Assembly (NCBI RefSeq): GCF_028689845.1
Contig: NZ_JAQVCH010000004.1
Coordinates: forward strand, 53,721-117,720
From: Flavobacterium sp.
GTDB taxonomy: Bacteria > Bacteroidota > Bacteroidia > Flavobacteriales > Flavobacteriaceae
Length of the DNA: 64,000 bases
Direction: 5' to 3'
The translations under genes were made by a program, and so were the position numbers. This document shows positions 7,867 through 16,281 of the stretch, in pieces (position 1 is the first letter of the stretch; every line of letters starts with the position of its first letter). Below the pieces are notes generated by a model. That model had not been told where the DNA came from. It made no database searches and saw only the letters and a program-made list of their open reading frames with translations.

Positions 7867-9207
7867 TTAAATTATTTTTGTTTGTTTTTGTTGGAATGTC
7901 TTCATTAAATGAAAAATAATGATTCCCAATCCGGTGATAATTCCTACTCCAAACAACACAAATGCAAGATGCAAACCGTGTTGCGATTCTTGAAATTTGC
8001 TAAAGGTTTCGGATGAATTCCCAAAGAGCCAAATGCTTTTTTTCAATCCCATAATCAAAAGTGTAACCCAAAATAAGATAAAGGAAATGTGAAAAATTTG
8101 GATTCCGTTTTTTAATTTTTTAACTGTTTTTTCAGAAAATGAGAAAGCGGTATTAAAAATGTAAGTGATTGAAGAAAAAAGAATTAAGGTGTTAATTCCG
8201 ATGGTTGTTCCCATGGAATGGGCCACCGTAATATGGGTGCCGTGCGTAAATAAATTGATAGACGGAATTGAAATTAATAAAGCCACAATAATATTTAGAA
8301 AAACCCATAAATCGGCTAAAATCATAAATCGATAGGCAATAGAAAATTGAATCTTTTTCTCTTGGGATAGGTTTTTTCTCCAATCATAAATTATAGAGAA
8401 TAGAATTACCCATTCGGTCATACTAATGACATATGCAAAATAGCGTATCCACGATGCGGTTGGCACCATATAGACATGATGAGCCCAACCAAACATCAAA
8501 TTGGTTAAGCCTAAAAAGTAAAAAAAGAAGGCTTTTTTAGAAGTGGCATAACTGCTTTCACCGCTTATTTTTTCCATGACAAACAACGCGGTTCCATAAA
8601 CGAGCATGTTCCATGAACCAACATAGGAACCACCAGCTTTCCATTGCACAGCGATGTTCTGTATAAAATTATCTCTAAAATAGGGAAGGAGCCATAAGTG
8701 AGCTTCGGTAAAATGAAAAATCATCAATACGATTCCGGTAGACCACATATAATAGTAAACAGGCCAAGTTTTAAACGACGAAAGCATTGATTTGAAATAA
8801 TTGATTCCAAATAAAATCCATCCAGAAACAATTGGAAAATAATAATAACTTGGAAATTCCAGGTATTCTTTTCCTGCAAAATTTTTAGATAAATAAGAAA
8901 AAGCAATACCAATTCCAGTTATAATAAAGAACCAAAAATGTGCTTTGACAAGCGTATTGCTGTAGAATTTAAGGGTTGGATTCGTTTTTAAATAATAATA
9001 AATTCCGCCAATTGCTGCTAATAAAATCCAAGAAACTACAAATAAAGTATGCAACGGTCTAATCGCGTTGAAAGGAAGTTTTTCTTTGATAAAATCAGGA
9101 AATATATATTGTAATCCGCCCAATAAACCGAATGACATTCCTATAAATAAGGAAATTAAAGCAGTGATTATAAAATAAAATGGATATTTGTTATTTTCCA
9201 TTTTCAT
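7867..9207 (-). CDS. Divergent NorB paralogue (haem-copper oxidase superfamily) with altered metal ligands
   Basis: 446 residues, about 12 transmembrane helices, the same length as the canonical NorB at 17737-19077 and alignable end to end. Retained: His53 (low-spin haem), the HH pair 243-244, His330 (high-spin haem) and Glu265. Changed relative to canonical NorB: FeB ligand His187 becomes Gly192, FeB-ligand Glu191 becomes Val196, Glu195 becomes Asn200, and the second low-spin haem ligand His329 becomes Met332. A His/Met low-spin haem and an incomplete FeB site would follow unless His165 or His170 compensates. It overlaps the NorC-like gene by 17 bases. It could be a modified NO or O2 reductase or a non-catalytic sensor or electron shuttle. 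The superfamily assignment is firm; the activity is unknown. Confidence 0.8.
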   Translation of the reverse strand: MKMENNKYPFYFIITALISLFIGMSFGLLGGLQYIFPDFIKEKLPFNAIRPLHTLFVVSWILLAAIGGIYYYLKTNPTLKFYSNTLVKAHFWFFIITGIGIAFSYLSKNFAGKEYLEFPSYYYFPIVSGWILFGINYFKSMLSSFKTWPVYYYMWSTGIVLMIFHFTEAHLWLLPYFRDNFIQNIAVQWKAGGSYVGSWNMLVYGTALFVMEKISGESSYATSKKAFFFYFLGLTNLMFGWAHHVYMVPTASWIRYFAYVISMTEWVILFSIIYDWRKNLSQEKKIQFSIAYRFMILADLWVFLNIIVALLISIPSINLFTHGTHITVAHSMGTTIGINTLILFSSITYIFNTAFSFSEKTVKKLKNGIQIFHISFILFWVTLLIMGLKKSIWLFGNSSETFSKFQESQHGLHLAFVLFGVGIITGLGIIIFHLMKTFQQKQTKII

Positions 9208-9628
9208 GTTGTTTATTTTTAATAGTTACCCAACCGTCCTTGCTAATTTTGGCATTAACATCGGGATAATACCCCGTTTGATCAATTTCTTTAAAAAATT
9301 GTACGAGTTGGTCTTTTTCTTCCTCCGAGAAATTGAATTGTGGCATTGTTTTTATACCACTATTTACAATCGCTTTGATGTATTTTTCACCCTTTCCTTC
9401 TCGAGAATATACATTAGTAATATCGGGACCAAGGTAGCCGCCCAAACCATAAATTTGATGGCAAGAACTGCAGTTGTGTTGTAGCCAAATGTTTTCACCT
9501 TTAATTGCTTTTTCAGTTAAGTGAACGGTTTGATATGCCGTTTTAGAAGTGTAAATGATATAATTATAAATTGAAAACGAGCCAATTAATACAGTAAGAA
9601 TAAGAAGGTATTTTAAATGATTTTGCAT
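9191..9628 (-). CDS. NorC-like membrane-anchored monohaem cytochrome c
   Basis: 145 residues: one N-terminal membrane anchor (residues ~6-26), then a cytochrome c domain with CSSCH (near residue 55) in the NorC-type context QHNCSSCHQIYGLGGYLGPD, matching NNCMGCHSIMGEGGYYAPE in the canonical NorC at 19082-19537. A candidate axial Met is in KTMPQFNF. It is the natural electron-input partner of the overlapping NorB-like gene. It starts 8 bases after osmC ends, in the same operon. Confidence 0.85.
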   Translation of the reverse strand: MQNHLKYLLILTVLIGSFSIYNYIIYTSKTAYQTVHLTEKAIKGENIWLQHNCSSCHQIYGLGGYLGPDITNVYSREGKGEKYIKAIVNSGIKTMPQFNFSEEEKDQLVQFFKEIDQTGYYPDVNAKISKDGWVTIKNKQHENGK

Positions 9629-9636
9629 TGCAACAC

Positions 9637-10074
9637 CTAGTTTTCGATATTGATTACTGTTTTTAATTCCACTTCACTTTTGATAGAATTGGAAATCAAA
9701 CAAGCCGCTTCCGATTTTTCTAAAATACGTTGTGCTTTTTCAATTTTATCTTGATTGTCAATTGTTAATACGGGTGAGAGAATAATTTTAGTCATTAAAA
9801 ACTTGCCTTCTATTTTTTCTAAAATTCCTTGGGCATCACATTTAAAGTCGATAAATTCAAAGTTAGAATAATCGGCAATAGCCAAAAAAGTAGTCATAAA
9901 ACAACTTAAAACGGAACCCGTATACAAATGCTCTGGCGACCAAATATTTGGCATTCCTTTGTCAAATTCTGGTGGTGTGGCTACTTCAATTGTCGTTGGT
10001 AATTCTGGCGAAGACATGATTCCTTTTCGGTCATTTTCCCATTTTAGACTTAAATTATAGACATGTTTTTCCAT
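9637..10074 (-). CDS. OsmC/Ohr family protein
   Basis: 145-residue OsmC-fold protein with the two expected cysteines, in SVLSCFMTTF (~residue 57) and SEAACLISNS (~residue 125). OsmC-type proteins reduce organic or other hydroperoxides using this Cys pair. It is the first gene of the operon osmC - norC-like - norB-like - 598-aa protein, with its own predicted Fnr-type promoter. That implies expression under low O2 or NO rather than classic peroxide control, an inference from the site. Confidence 0.85.
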   Translation of the reverse strand: MEKHVYNLSLKWENDRKGIMSSPELPTTIEVATPPEFDKGMPNIWSPEHLYTGSVLSCFMTTFLAIADYSNFEFIDFKCDAQGILEKIEGKFLMTKIILSPVLTIDNQDKIEKAQRILEKSEAACLISNSIKSEVELKTVINIEN

Positions 10075-10101
10075 TGTTTTTGTATTATAGGTTTAAAACA
10101 A

Positions 10102-10146
10102 CAAAAGAAGGAATAACTATCGATTTTGTGTATGATTTAAGTCATA
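10102..10146 (-). promoter_or_regulatory. osmC operon promoter: Fnr-like palindrome
   Basis: The + strand shows TATGAT-TTAA-GTCATA at 10131-10146 (one mismatch to a perfect palindrome). On the - strand a TTCTTTTG -7-like element ends at 10102. Centre to last G is 36.5 bp, as at norC, ric and fasciclin. The site lies 57 bp upstream of the osmC start. Confidence 0.6.
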
Positions 10147-10152
10147 GCAGAA

Positions 10153-10392
10153 TTAAATTATGAGTGCTATAATTCCAATTAAAAGCATTAAAAAAAAGAC
10201 TAACGTTACTTTCCAAAATACATTAGCTTTTTTTAATTCCATGAAATGAAAAGCAACCAATAAAAATTTAATTCCAGAAAGTGCTAATATGGCAACTACA
10301 ACCATTTTCTGAACACTATATTCGGTTAAAAAAGCTATGATAATGGTGAGCACCAAGAGAATTCCAAATATTAAGGATAATTGTCTTTTCAT
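10153..10392 (-). CDS. norF: NorF-like / cytochrome oxidase subunit IV-family small membrane protein
   Basis: 79 residues when started at the ATG at 10392 (MKRQLSLIFG), which sits 3 bases after the norE stop. A longer frame to 10434 would overlap norE. Three hydrophobic segments cover most of the length, with the subunit-IV-type stretch KFLLVAFHFMELKKAN between helices 2 and 3. Position after norE matches norF of canonical nor operons. Small NorF/CyoD-like proteins support assembly or activity of the NO reductase. Last gene of the FGE-like-to-norF operon. Confidence 0.75.
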   Translation of the reverse strand: MKRQLSLIFGILLVLTIIIAFLTEYSVQKMVVVAILALSGIKFLLVAFHFMELKKANVFWKVTLVFFLMLLIGIIALII

Positions 10393-10394
10393 GG

Positions 10395-10970
10395 CTAAAA
10401 AATTAAATAAATGATAGGGAAAAGCAATAGCCAAATGATGTCACACATGTGCCAAAAAGTCGCCGAGGCTTCTACGTCTTCTAGTTCTGCTTTGTTTTTA
10501 CTTATGCTTTGTTCGGTGAGGAATAAAATTACCAATCCAATCAATACGTGAATAATATGAAAACCGGTTAACATCCAATAAAAAGTGTAAAATGTATTGG
10601 TATCTAAAGTAATTCCGTTATCAATTTTGGTGTAATATTCATAGCTTTTTAAAAGAAGAAAAAGAAAACCGCCTAGCATGGCTAGTTTAAAAAAGAATGT
10701 TGTTTTTTTTATATTTCCTTCTTTATAAAAATGAACGGCATTAGCCATAAATAAGCCGCTTGTGAGTAGAAATAGGGTGTTTATTGCACCGATTGTTGGG
10801 TTTAATTGTAGTTTGGATTGGTGAAAAACATCGGGTTCTTGTGCTCCATAGTAGACAAAAGCTACCAACGCCATTCCGAAGGTAATGAGTTCTAAATAGA
10901 TGATAATCCACATCAAAATTCCTCCAGGTGGAAAATATACGTTCTTGTAATCGATAGCTGTTTTATTCAT
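10395..10970 (-). CDS. norE: NorE-like cytochrome c oxidase subunit III family protein
   Basis: 191 residues with about five transmembrane helices and subunit III motifs: FPPGGILMWIIIYLELITFGMA at the N-terminus (shown here as PPGGILMWI...ELITFGMA), YWMLTGFHIIHVLIGL in the middle and ASATFWHMCDIIWLLLFP at the end. In nor operons such a protein is NorE, an accessory factor for NO reductase activity. It is flanked by norD (1 base away) and norF. No catalytic oxidase subunit I other than the NorB proteins is nearby. Confidence 0.85.
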   Translation of the reverse strand: MNKTAIDYKNVYFPPGGILMWIIIYLELITFGMALVAFVYYGAQEPDVFHQSKLQLNPTIGAINTLFLLTSGLFMANAVHFYKEGNIKKTTFFFKLAMLGGFLFLLLKSYEYYTKIDNGITLDTNTFYTFYWMLTGFHIIHVLIGLVILFLTEQSISKNKAELEDVEASATFWHMCDIIWLLLFPIIYLIF

Positions 10971-12710
10971 TTATTTCTGTTTTATTTTATCATATAATTT
11001 GACCATCGATTGCAATAATTCTGATGGTGTTGTCAAAATTTGATAATGATTTTGTCCAAACATTTGAGGTAAATAATATTTGGCTTGTGCTTCAATGGCT
11101 AAGGCATACGAATTTATATTTCTTTGATTTAGCTCTCTCAACGCTTGTTTTACATCATTTACACCATATTTACCTTCATATTTATCATAATCGTTTGGTT
11201 TTCCGTCAGAAATTAAAATAATCCATTTGTTTTTGGTGTTTCTAGTATCTAAACGAGCTCCGGCGTGACGCAAAGCTGCACCAATTCTTGTATAGCCAGA
11301 AGGTTCAATAGCTCCAATTTTGTTTTTGGCGGTAGACCAATTTTCATCAAAATCTTTTACGGTTAAATAAGTTGAAAAATTTCGTGTTTTAGAATAAAAA
11401 CTATCAATTGAAAAATCAATATTAAATTCGTTTAATATTTCACCAAACAAAATGGAAACTTCTTTTTCAACATCAATCACACGATTTCCTTCTGCATAAC
11501 TATCGCTGGATAAACTGATGTCTAAGAGCAACAAAATAGATAAATCCTTTTCTCTTTTTCTGTTGGAAATATAAATTTTTTCAGTCGGATTTTTTTTGGA
11601 ATGCACATCAACATACAAATCAGTTATGGCATCAATATCAAATTCTTCGCCTTGATTTTGTCGTTTTTGTTGTTGCATTTTGTTGTTTAAATTCGTCAGA
11701 ATCTTTCTTAAATTCGTAAGCGTTGCACTGTTTTTAAGGATGGTTTTTTTATAATAACCAGCATCTGTTTTCAATTGTGTTTTAGGATAAACTTTACAAA
11801 ATTTGTCTTTGTATTTTCGTTTTTCAAAATCCCATTCGTCATACAAAAGATGAAAACCTTTGGTATCAATTTCGGCACTTTCAGAAATAGACGTATTTTC
11901 GGTAAATTCAGATTGATAAACAGAATGAGCCGTGTCATCAACACGAACGGTGAATTTCATATTCAAATCTTCAATCGCGTTTTCATGTTTTTCTAACTCA
12001 TCCGAACCATCAAAATCACGCCAATTTCCATTAAATTCTTCGGCTGTTTCTGCTTTTTCAAAACTGTGTAATAAAACATAATCTTCTTGTTGTTTTTTAT
12101 CAATTTCAATGGTGATAATTTCTTCTACCGCTTTTGTTTTTAAGGTTGTAATTTCTTGATTATTATTGGATTTTTTTACCAAATCAGAAAAATTTTCGAG
12201 CACACTTTCGGTACTTTCTTCTTTTTCATTTTTCATTAATTTTCCATAAATCCATGAATAATCTGTTGGATTTTTTTCTGTAGCAACGGAATCCAAATGA
12301 GTTTTTAAAGCAGTATAGATTTCTTTTGAATTGGGATAATTTTTAAATAATACATCCAATATAAGTTGTTTGTTTTCGTCTGAAAAGGATTCTTCAGCAA
12401 TCAAATTAATGTTTAAATCGGATTGCATACTTAAAAACAAAACTCTAAAAAAGTAATACTTTATATTTTCTTCTTTAGAAGAAAGCAGGTTAAAATAAAT
12501 AGGTAAAAAATAGTTGTTGTTTTTGTAACCACCTTCGCGTTCTGCAGGGTAAATTTCAATAGGTTTTGCTGTAATAGCTCTTGCTAAAATGGTTAAACGC
12601 GGTTTTATATCTTTTAAGAAAACAGCCTTGTTGTCTAAAAGAATTTTTTCTTTTTTTCTTTTTTTGAAATACTTAGAAACTTTTCCGAAAATGAGTTCGT
12701 CTAAATCCAT
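10971..12710 (-). CDS. norD: NorD-type VWA-domain protein
   Basis: 579 residues. The N-terminal half is helical and poorly conserved. The C-terminal von Willebrand A domain has the MIDAS sequence LLLLDISLSSDSYAEG (near residue 395), a conserved SGYTRIGAALRHAG (near 475) and LISDGKPNDYDKYEG (near 505). NorD pairs with the MoxR-type ATPase NorQ to insert FeB iron into NorB. Located directly between norQ and norE. Confidence 0.9.
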   Translation of the reverse strand: MDLDELIFGKVSKYFKKRKKEKILLDNKAVFLKDIKPRLTILARAITAKPIEIYPAEREGGYKNNNYFLPIYFNLLSSKEENIKYYFFRVLFLSMQSDLNINLIAEESFSDENKQLILDVLFKNYPNSKEIYTALKTHLDSVATEKNPTDYSWIYGKLMKNEKEESTESVLENFSDLVKKSNNNQEITTLKTKAVEEIITIEIDKKQQEDYVLLHSFEKAETAEEFNGNWRDFDGSDELEKHENAIEDLNMKFTVRVDDTAHSVYQSEFTENTSISESAEIDTKGFHLLYDEWDFEKRKYKDKFCKVYPKTQLKTDAGYYKKTILKNSATLTNLRKILTNLNNKMQQQKRQNQGEEFDIDAITDLYVDVHSKKNPTEKIYISNRKREKDLSILLLLDISLSSDSYAEGNRVIDVEKEVSILFGEILNEFNIDFSIDSFYSKTRNFSTYLTVKDFDENWSTAKNKIGAIEPSGYTRIGAALRHAGARLDTRNTKNKWIILISDGKPNDYDKYEGKYGVNDVKQALRELNQRNINSYALAIEAQAKYYLPQMFGQNHYQILTTPSELLQSMVKLYDKIKQK

Positions 12711-12719
12711 TTTGTTGTT

Positions 12720-13499
12720 TTAAATCATCAAATCGCACAAATCCTTTAACGACTGAATCGTTTGTAAATCATCTGTCAAAGGTTCTACAATTGCAATGTG
12801 TGTTGAAAGTCTTTTTGGCAACCCACTTGTAATCAATTTTGCTGCATTTACTAAAAGTCTGGTTGAAACGGTTTCCGTTAACCCAAGTTCGGTTAGATTT
12901 CTAATTTTATTTCCAATGGCAACTAATTTTTTTGCATTATCTGCATCAATAGTTGTTTCGTTTATTAGAATTTCAACTTCTTCTTTTGGTTCAGGATAAT
13001 CAAATGAAAGAGCCGCAAATCGTTGTTTAGTGGATGGTTTTAACTCTTTAAATCCACGTTGATAACCTGGGTTAAAAGAGGCAACTAACATAAAATCGTC
13101 ATGTGATTTTACGGTTATTCCAAGTTTATCAATAAACAATTCTCTACGATGATCGGTTAAGGAGTGAATGGCAACAATTACGTCTGGTCTTGCTTCTGCA
13201 ATTTCATCTAAATAGATAATTGCACCTTCTTTTACAGCAATTGTCATTGGTCCGTCAATCCATATTGTTTCGGCACCTTTGATGATAAAACGCCCAATTA
13301 AATCGGTAGAAGATGTTTCTTCATGGCAACTAATTGTGATGAGTTTTTTGTTTAATTGATGAGCCATATACTCAATAAAACGCGATTTTCCTGTACCAGT
13401 TGGCCCTTTTAAAAGCAATGGAATTTTATTTGAATAAGCGTGAGAAAATATTTCTTCTTCCTTTCCAATGGAATGATAATAGGGAATAGTTTGTGTCAT
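12720..13499 (-). CDS. norQ: NorQ MoxR-family AAA+ ATPase
   Basis: 259 residues: Walker A LKGPTGTGKSRF (near residue 30), Walker B AIIYLDEIAEARPD (near 93), sensor-type VASFNPGYQ and an arginine-finger region STKQRFAAL. NorQ/CbbQ proteins are ATP-driven chaperones that act with NorD in non-haem iron insertion into NO reductase. It is upstream of norD by 10 bases in the same operon. Confidence 0.92.
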   Translation of the reverse strand: MTQTIPYYHSIGKEEEIFSHAYSNKIPLLLKGPTGTGKSRFIEYMAHQLNKKLITISCHEETSSTDLIGRFIIKGAETIWIDGPMTIAVKEGAIIYLDEIAEARPDVIVAIHSLTDHRRELFIDKLGITVKSHDDFMLVASFNPGYQRGFKELKPSTKQRFAALSFDYPEPKEEVEILINETTIDADNAKKLVAIGNKIRNLTELGLTETVSTRLLVNAAKLITSGLPKRLSTHIAIVEPLTDDLQTIQSLKDLCDLMI

Positions 13500-13511
13500 T
13501 TTGAATTTAAA

Positions 13512-14773
13512 TTATTGTTTAGCCTCAGCTTTATATGAAAATAAATTAGGGTTGATTTTTATAGAAAGAAAAGCCCAATTATTACCAGCATTTTTGTTTC
13601 CTGTTTTTATGATTTCCATGGATGATGAAGCAAACATTTGAGAATATCCACCTTCAACTGTTACATAATCATACATTTTGTATCCACATGTTACATCTAC
13701 TTCAGTTCCAAGATAGTTGTCTTGTTTTTCTCCCGCATTATAAATGGAAGCAGCTGAGGCAAAATAATGTGGTGTTACTTTTGCAAAAAACTTATTTTTT
13801 TCATAGCCAAGATTCACATAAATATCATTTAATCCTATTGAATTTGCGTGATTGCCTACGTAGAAATAATCCATATAGCCATTAAATTTATGATTAGTTC
13901 CGTACAAAGGATTGAACGATTTTACATCAGTTGAAGTATCGTTTTGGTCTTTTCCAGAGAGTACTTCAAATCCTAAACCAGTGTTGAAATTGGTGTTGAT
14001 TTTGTAATTTACATTAGCAGAAAAATAATGAGCACTAACAGAATTAGTTGCTATTTTTCCTGTTTGTAAATACGCAGCACCATCGACATTTAACTTGTTT
14101 TTTTTGTAGACCAATCGTGTTCCGATAGTTTGACTATAATCCACTTTTTCTTCCGTGTCAACAAGATAGGGCATTCCGTTATTAAGTGCTAAAACGCTTA
14201 AATTAAACTCATTAAAATCGGTGTGATACCATAAATATTGAAAAGATTTATATTGTGGAACAGTGTAATCTTCTTGGAAATTAGTTTCTTTATTTGCATT
14301 TAAGGCCAATCCTAAATGAAATTTATTTTTTGAATTGGGATTGAATTTTAAAAGAAAAGCATCATGACTTCTGGCTTGCATTGTCCAATCTACATTTCCA
14401 AAAATACGGGCATCGTCATAATTAATTTCTTGTCTTCCTAACTTAAACGAAAATTGCTCCTCTAATTTAATTTCGCCATAAGCTTCATGAAAAGCATTAT
14501 TTAAATCTGTTTTTGAAGTAGTGGCAACATCGCCCCAAGTTCTTACATTTTGAGGCGAAACTTTTAATATAATATTTTAAAAGAGTAATCAAAAGTTAAT
14601 CGGGTGCGTTGCGAAATAAAAGAAGCTGCTTTTTCTGAATCTGGTTTTAAGGTCCCGTAACCATTTCTATTTTCAAATCGGGCACGTAAATCGGCACTGA
14701 CGTCAAATTGTTGAGCTTTCGTTGAACTAAATGCAAGTAGAGCAATAACGAGGCTGCAAAAATATTTTTTCAT
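13512..14773 (-). pseudogene. Alginate-export-family outer-membrane barrel, frameshifted
   Basis: Two frames together make one normal barrel protein of ~420 residues. Frame one begins at 14773 with a signal peptide (MKKYFCSLVIALLAFSSTKAQ) and the first strands (LRARFENRNG, SQRTRLTFDYSF), then stops at 14564. Frame two, shifted by one base, has no stop from about 14580 down to 13512 and continues VSPQNVRTWGD, LGRQEINYDDARIFGNVDW and the remaining strands. The shift lies in an AT-only run near 14565-14590. The family forms outer-membrane channels; here it lies between sco and norQ, so an anion or nitrite porin role is possible. Either a real inactivating mutation or a sequencing error. Confidence 0.8.
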
Positions 14774-14777
14774 GATA

Positions 14778-15362
14778 TTATAGGTTTACTGTTTCAATAA
14801 TTTTTTCGACAGTTTCTTTGTTGTTCACGCCTAAACCTTCTTGTTGATGAACTAATTCACCTTCTTTATTAAAAACACTAATAATATTTGAATGTGAAAA
14901 ATCAATGGGAGAAATTTGTTTGTATTTGACCGCTAGTACATTTGCAAATTCCTGTACTGTTGTTTTTGTTCCTTGAAGAAATATCCATTGTGGAGCTTCC
15001 ATAAAGTTTACTTTAGCAAATTCTTTCAGTTTATCGGGAGTATCAATTTCGGGATCGATGCTTACTAAGACAAAGTTTAAATCATTCAGCTTATTTTTTG
15101 GCATTTTAGATTCAATATCTCGCATATCGGCTACTAATCTTGGGCAAGCCGCTTTGCAACTAGTATATATCATAACCATCACCGTTACTTTTCCTCTAAA
15201 ATCTTTAATTTCAACGGTTTTATTGTCTTGTGTCTTCCATTTACTGGATAAATTAAAAATAGATTCTTCTGAAATTGGCGTGTCTTTAATTTGTTTTTCT
15301 TCTTGTTTACAACCGAACAGAAATAAACTTGAAATGATAAATAGCAGTATTCTTGTTTTCAT
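14778..15362 (-). CDS. SCO1/SenC family copper/thioredoxin-like lipoprotein
   Basis: 194 residues; lipobox LFLFGC (Cys ~18), then the SCO thioredoxin fold with copper-binding TSCKAACP (CxxxC, near residue 68), LVSIDPEIDTPDKL and the distal His in DFSHSNIIS (near 158). SCO proteins deliver copper to, or reduce, CuA-type and other copper sites. Given the neighbours, the targets could be NirK or NosZ. It overlaps the upstream FGE-like gene by 4 bases and precedes the barrel gene by 4 bases. Confidence 0.92.
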   Translation of the reverse strand: MKTRILLFIISSLFLFGCKQEEKQIKDTPISEESIFNLSSKWKTQDNKTVEIKDFRGKVTVMVMIYTSCKAACPRLVADMRDIESKMPKNKLNDLNFVLVSIDPEIDTPDKLKEFAKVNFMEAPQWIFLQGTKTTVQEFANVLAVKYKQISPIDFSHSNIISVFNKEGELVHQQEGLGVNNKETVEKIIETVNL

Positions 15363-16201
15363 TTTTCAATATCTTTTACACATCTAAACCCTAAATTTTG
15401 AACCGAATAATTTGCTTTCACACTTCCTCTAAAAGCATATCGAATAAATGCGGCATAATTCATTAAATCAGTTGCGTTTAAAGAACCACTTCCACAAAAT
15501 AAGTTGTTGTTTTCTGCCGAATCACCTCTGGATTCACCCGTAATTAAAACCGAATTAAAATCTGAAGTCCATTCCCAAACTAATCCATGCAAATCATAAA
15601 CACCGTAATAGTTTTTAAAAGTAGTTCCAACTTCTTTTTGGTATGTTTTTGGCTTTTCATACCAATCTAAAATAATTTGATTGTAGGATTCTAACTTTCG
15701 AGCATCTGGAATTGTTTCATCCGCCATTGCTGCATATTCCCATTCATCTACTGTTGCTAATCTTTTTCCTTGGCAATCACAATACGCATTTGCAGCATAC
15801 CATGAAACATTTGTAACCGGACTATTTGGTTTAGCGTCAACATTTAATAAAGTATCATTTTGCCATTTAACTAGGTAATTTCCGTCGGCAAATAATTTTT
15901 TAACCTTTGATTTTTGCCATTTTTCATTCTTTTTAACAAAATCTAAAAATTCAGCATTTGTTACAGGATGTACATCCATATATAAATCATTCACAATTAC
16001 TTCTTCTTGTTTTTGTCCATATAAAGGAACGTAACTTCCACCTTTAACAAGAGCCATTTCAGTTGTAACACTAAAAGAGCTATCTGCTTCTTTTGATATA
16101 GTTATATTTGAAATAGGACTAGTTACGGCAGCATTTTGTCCTTCATTGTTTTCACAAGAAACAATAAGTAAAATGACTAATAAAAAACGTATTCGGTACA
16201 T
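15359..16201 (-). CDS. FGE-sulfatase (SUMF1) domain lipoprotein next to nirK
   Basis: 280 residues with a lipobox (LLIVSC, Cys ~16) and a formylglycine-generating-enzyme fold: MALVKGGSYVPL, VHPVTNAEFLDFVKKN, PVTNVSWYAANAYCDCQGKRLATVDEWEYAA, DLHGLVWEWTSDF and NLGFRCVKD. The paired catalytic cysteines of true FGE are not seen in the usual RGGSxxC..YC position, so formylglycine formation is unlikely. Similar proteins occur near nirK in Bacteroidota, where the role is unproven. It begins a tightly packed operon with sco, the barrel gene, norQ, norD, norE and norF; no clear promoter is visible between it and the nirK terminator. Confidence 0.8.
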   Translation of the reverse strand: MYRIRFLLVILLIVSCENNEGQNAAVTSPISNITISKEADSSFSVTTEMALVKGGSYVPLYGQKQEEVIVNDLYMDVHPVTNAEFLDFVKKNEKWQKSKVKKLFADGNYLVKWQNDTLLNVDAKPNSPVTNVSWYAANAYCDCQGKRLATVDEWEYAAMADETIPDARKLESYNQIILDWYEKPKTYQKEVGTTFKNYYGVYDLHGLVWEWTSDFNSVLITGESRGDSAENNNLFCGSGSLNATDLMNYAAFIRYAFRGSVKANYSVQNLGFRCVKDIEK

Positions 16202-16229
16202 TTTTGTGATTTTTACATTTAGTTAAAAA

Positions 16230-16269
16230 ATAACCATGATAGTAAACAGTAAAGCACTATCATGGTTAT
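16230..16269 (-). terminator. Intrinsic terminator after nirK
   Basis: A perfect 14-bp stem (16230-16243 with 16256-16269, around ATAACCATGATAGT) and 12-nt loop is followed on the - strand by TTTTTT. It lies 12 bp past the nirK stop and only 28 bp before the FGE-like start, so it may attenuate read-through from norCB-nirK into the accessory operon. Confidence 0.88.
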
Positions 16270-16281
16270 GTAACTAATTAA

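Noticed and set aside
7867..9207. NO dismutase (NOD) assignment for the NorB-like gene
   Set aside because: NOD proteins are qNOR-like single-chain enzymes; this one is cNOR-length with a separate NorC-like partner, and its substitutions differ from the FeB-His change I know for NOD.
15058..15387. ORF on + strand over sco
   Set aside because: Antisense to the SCO gene with its clear CxxxC and lipobox; no protein-like features.
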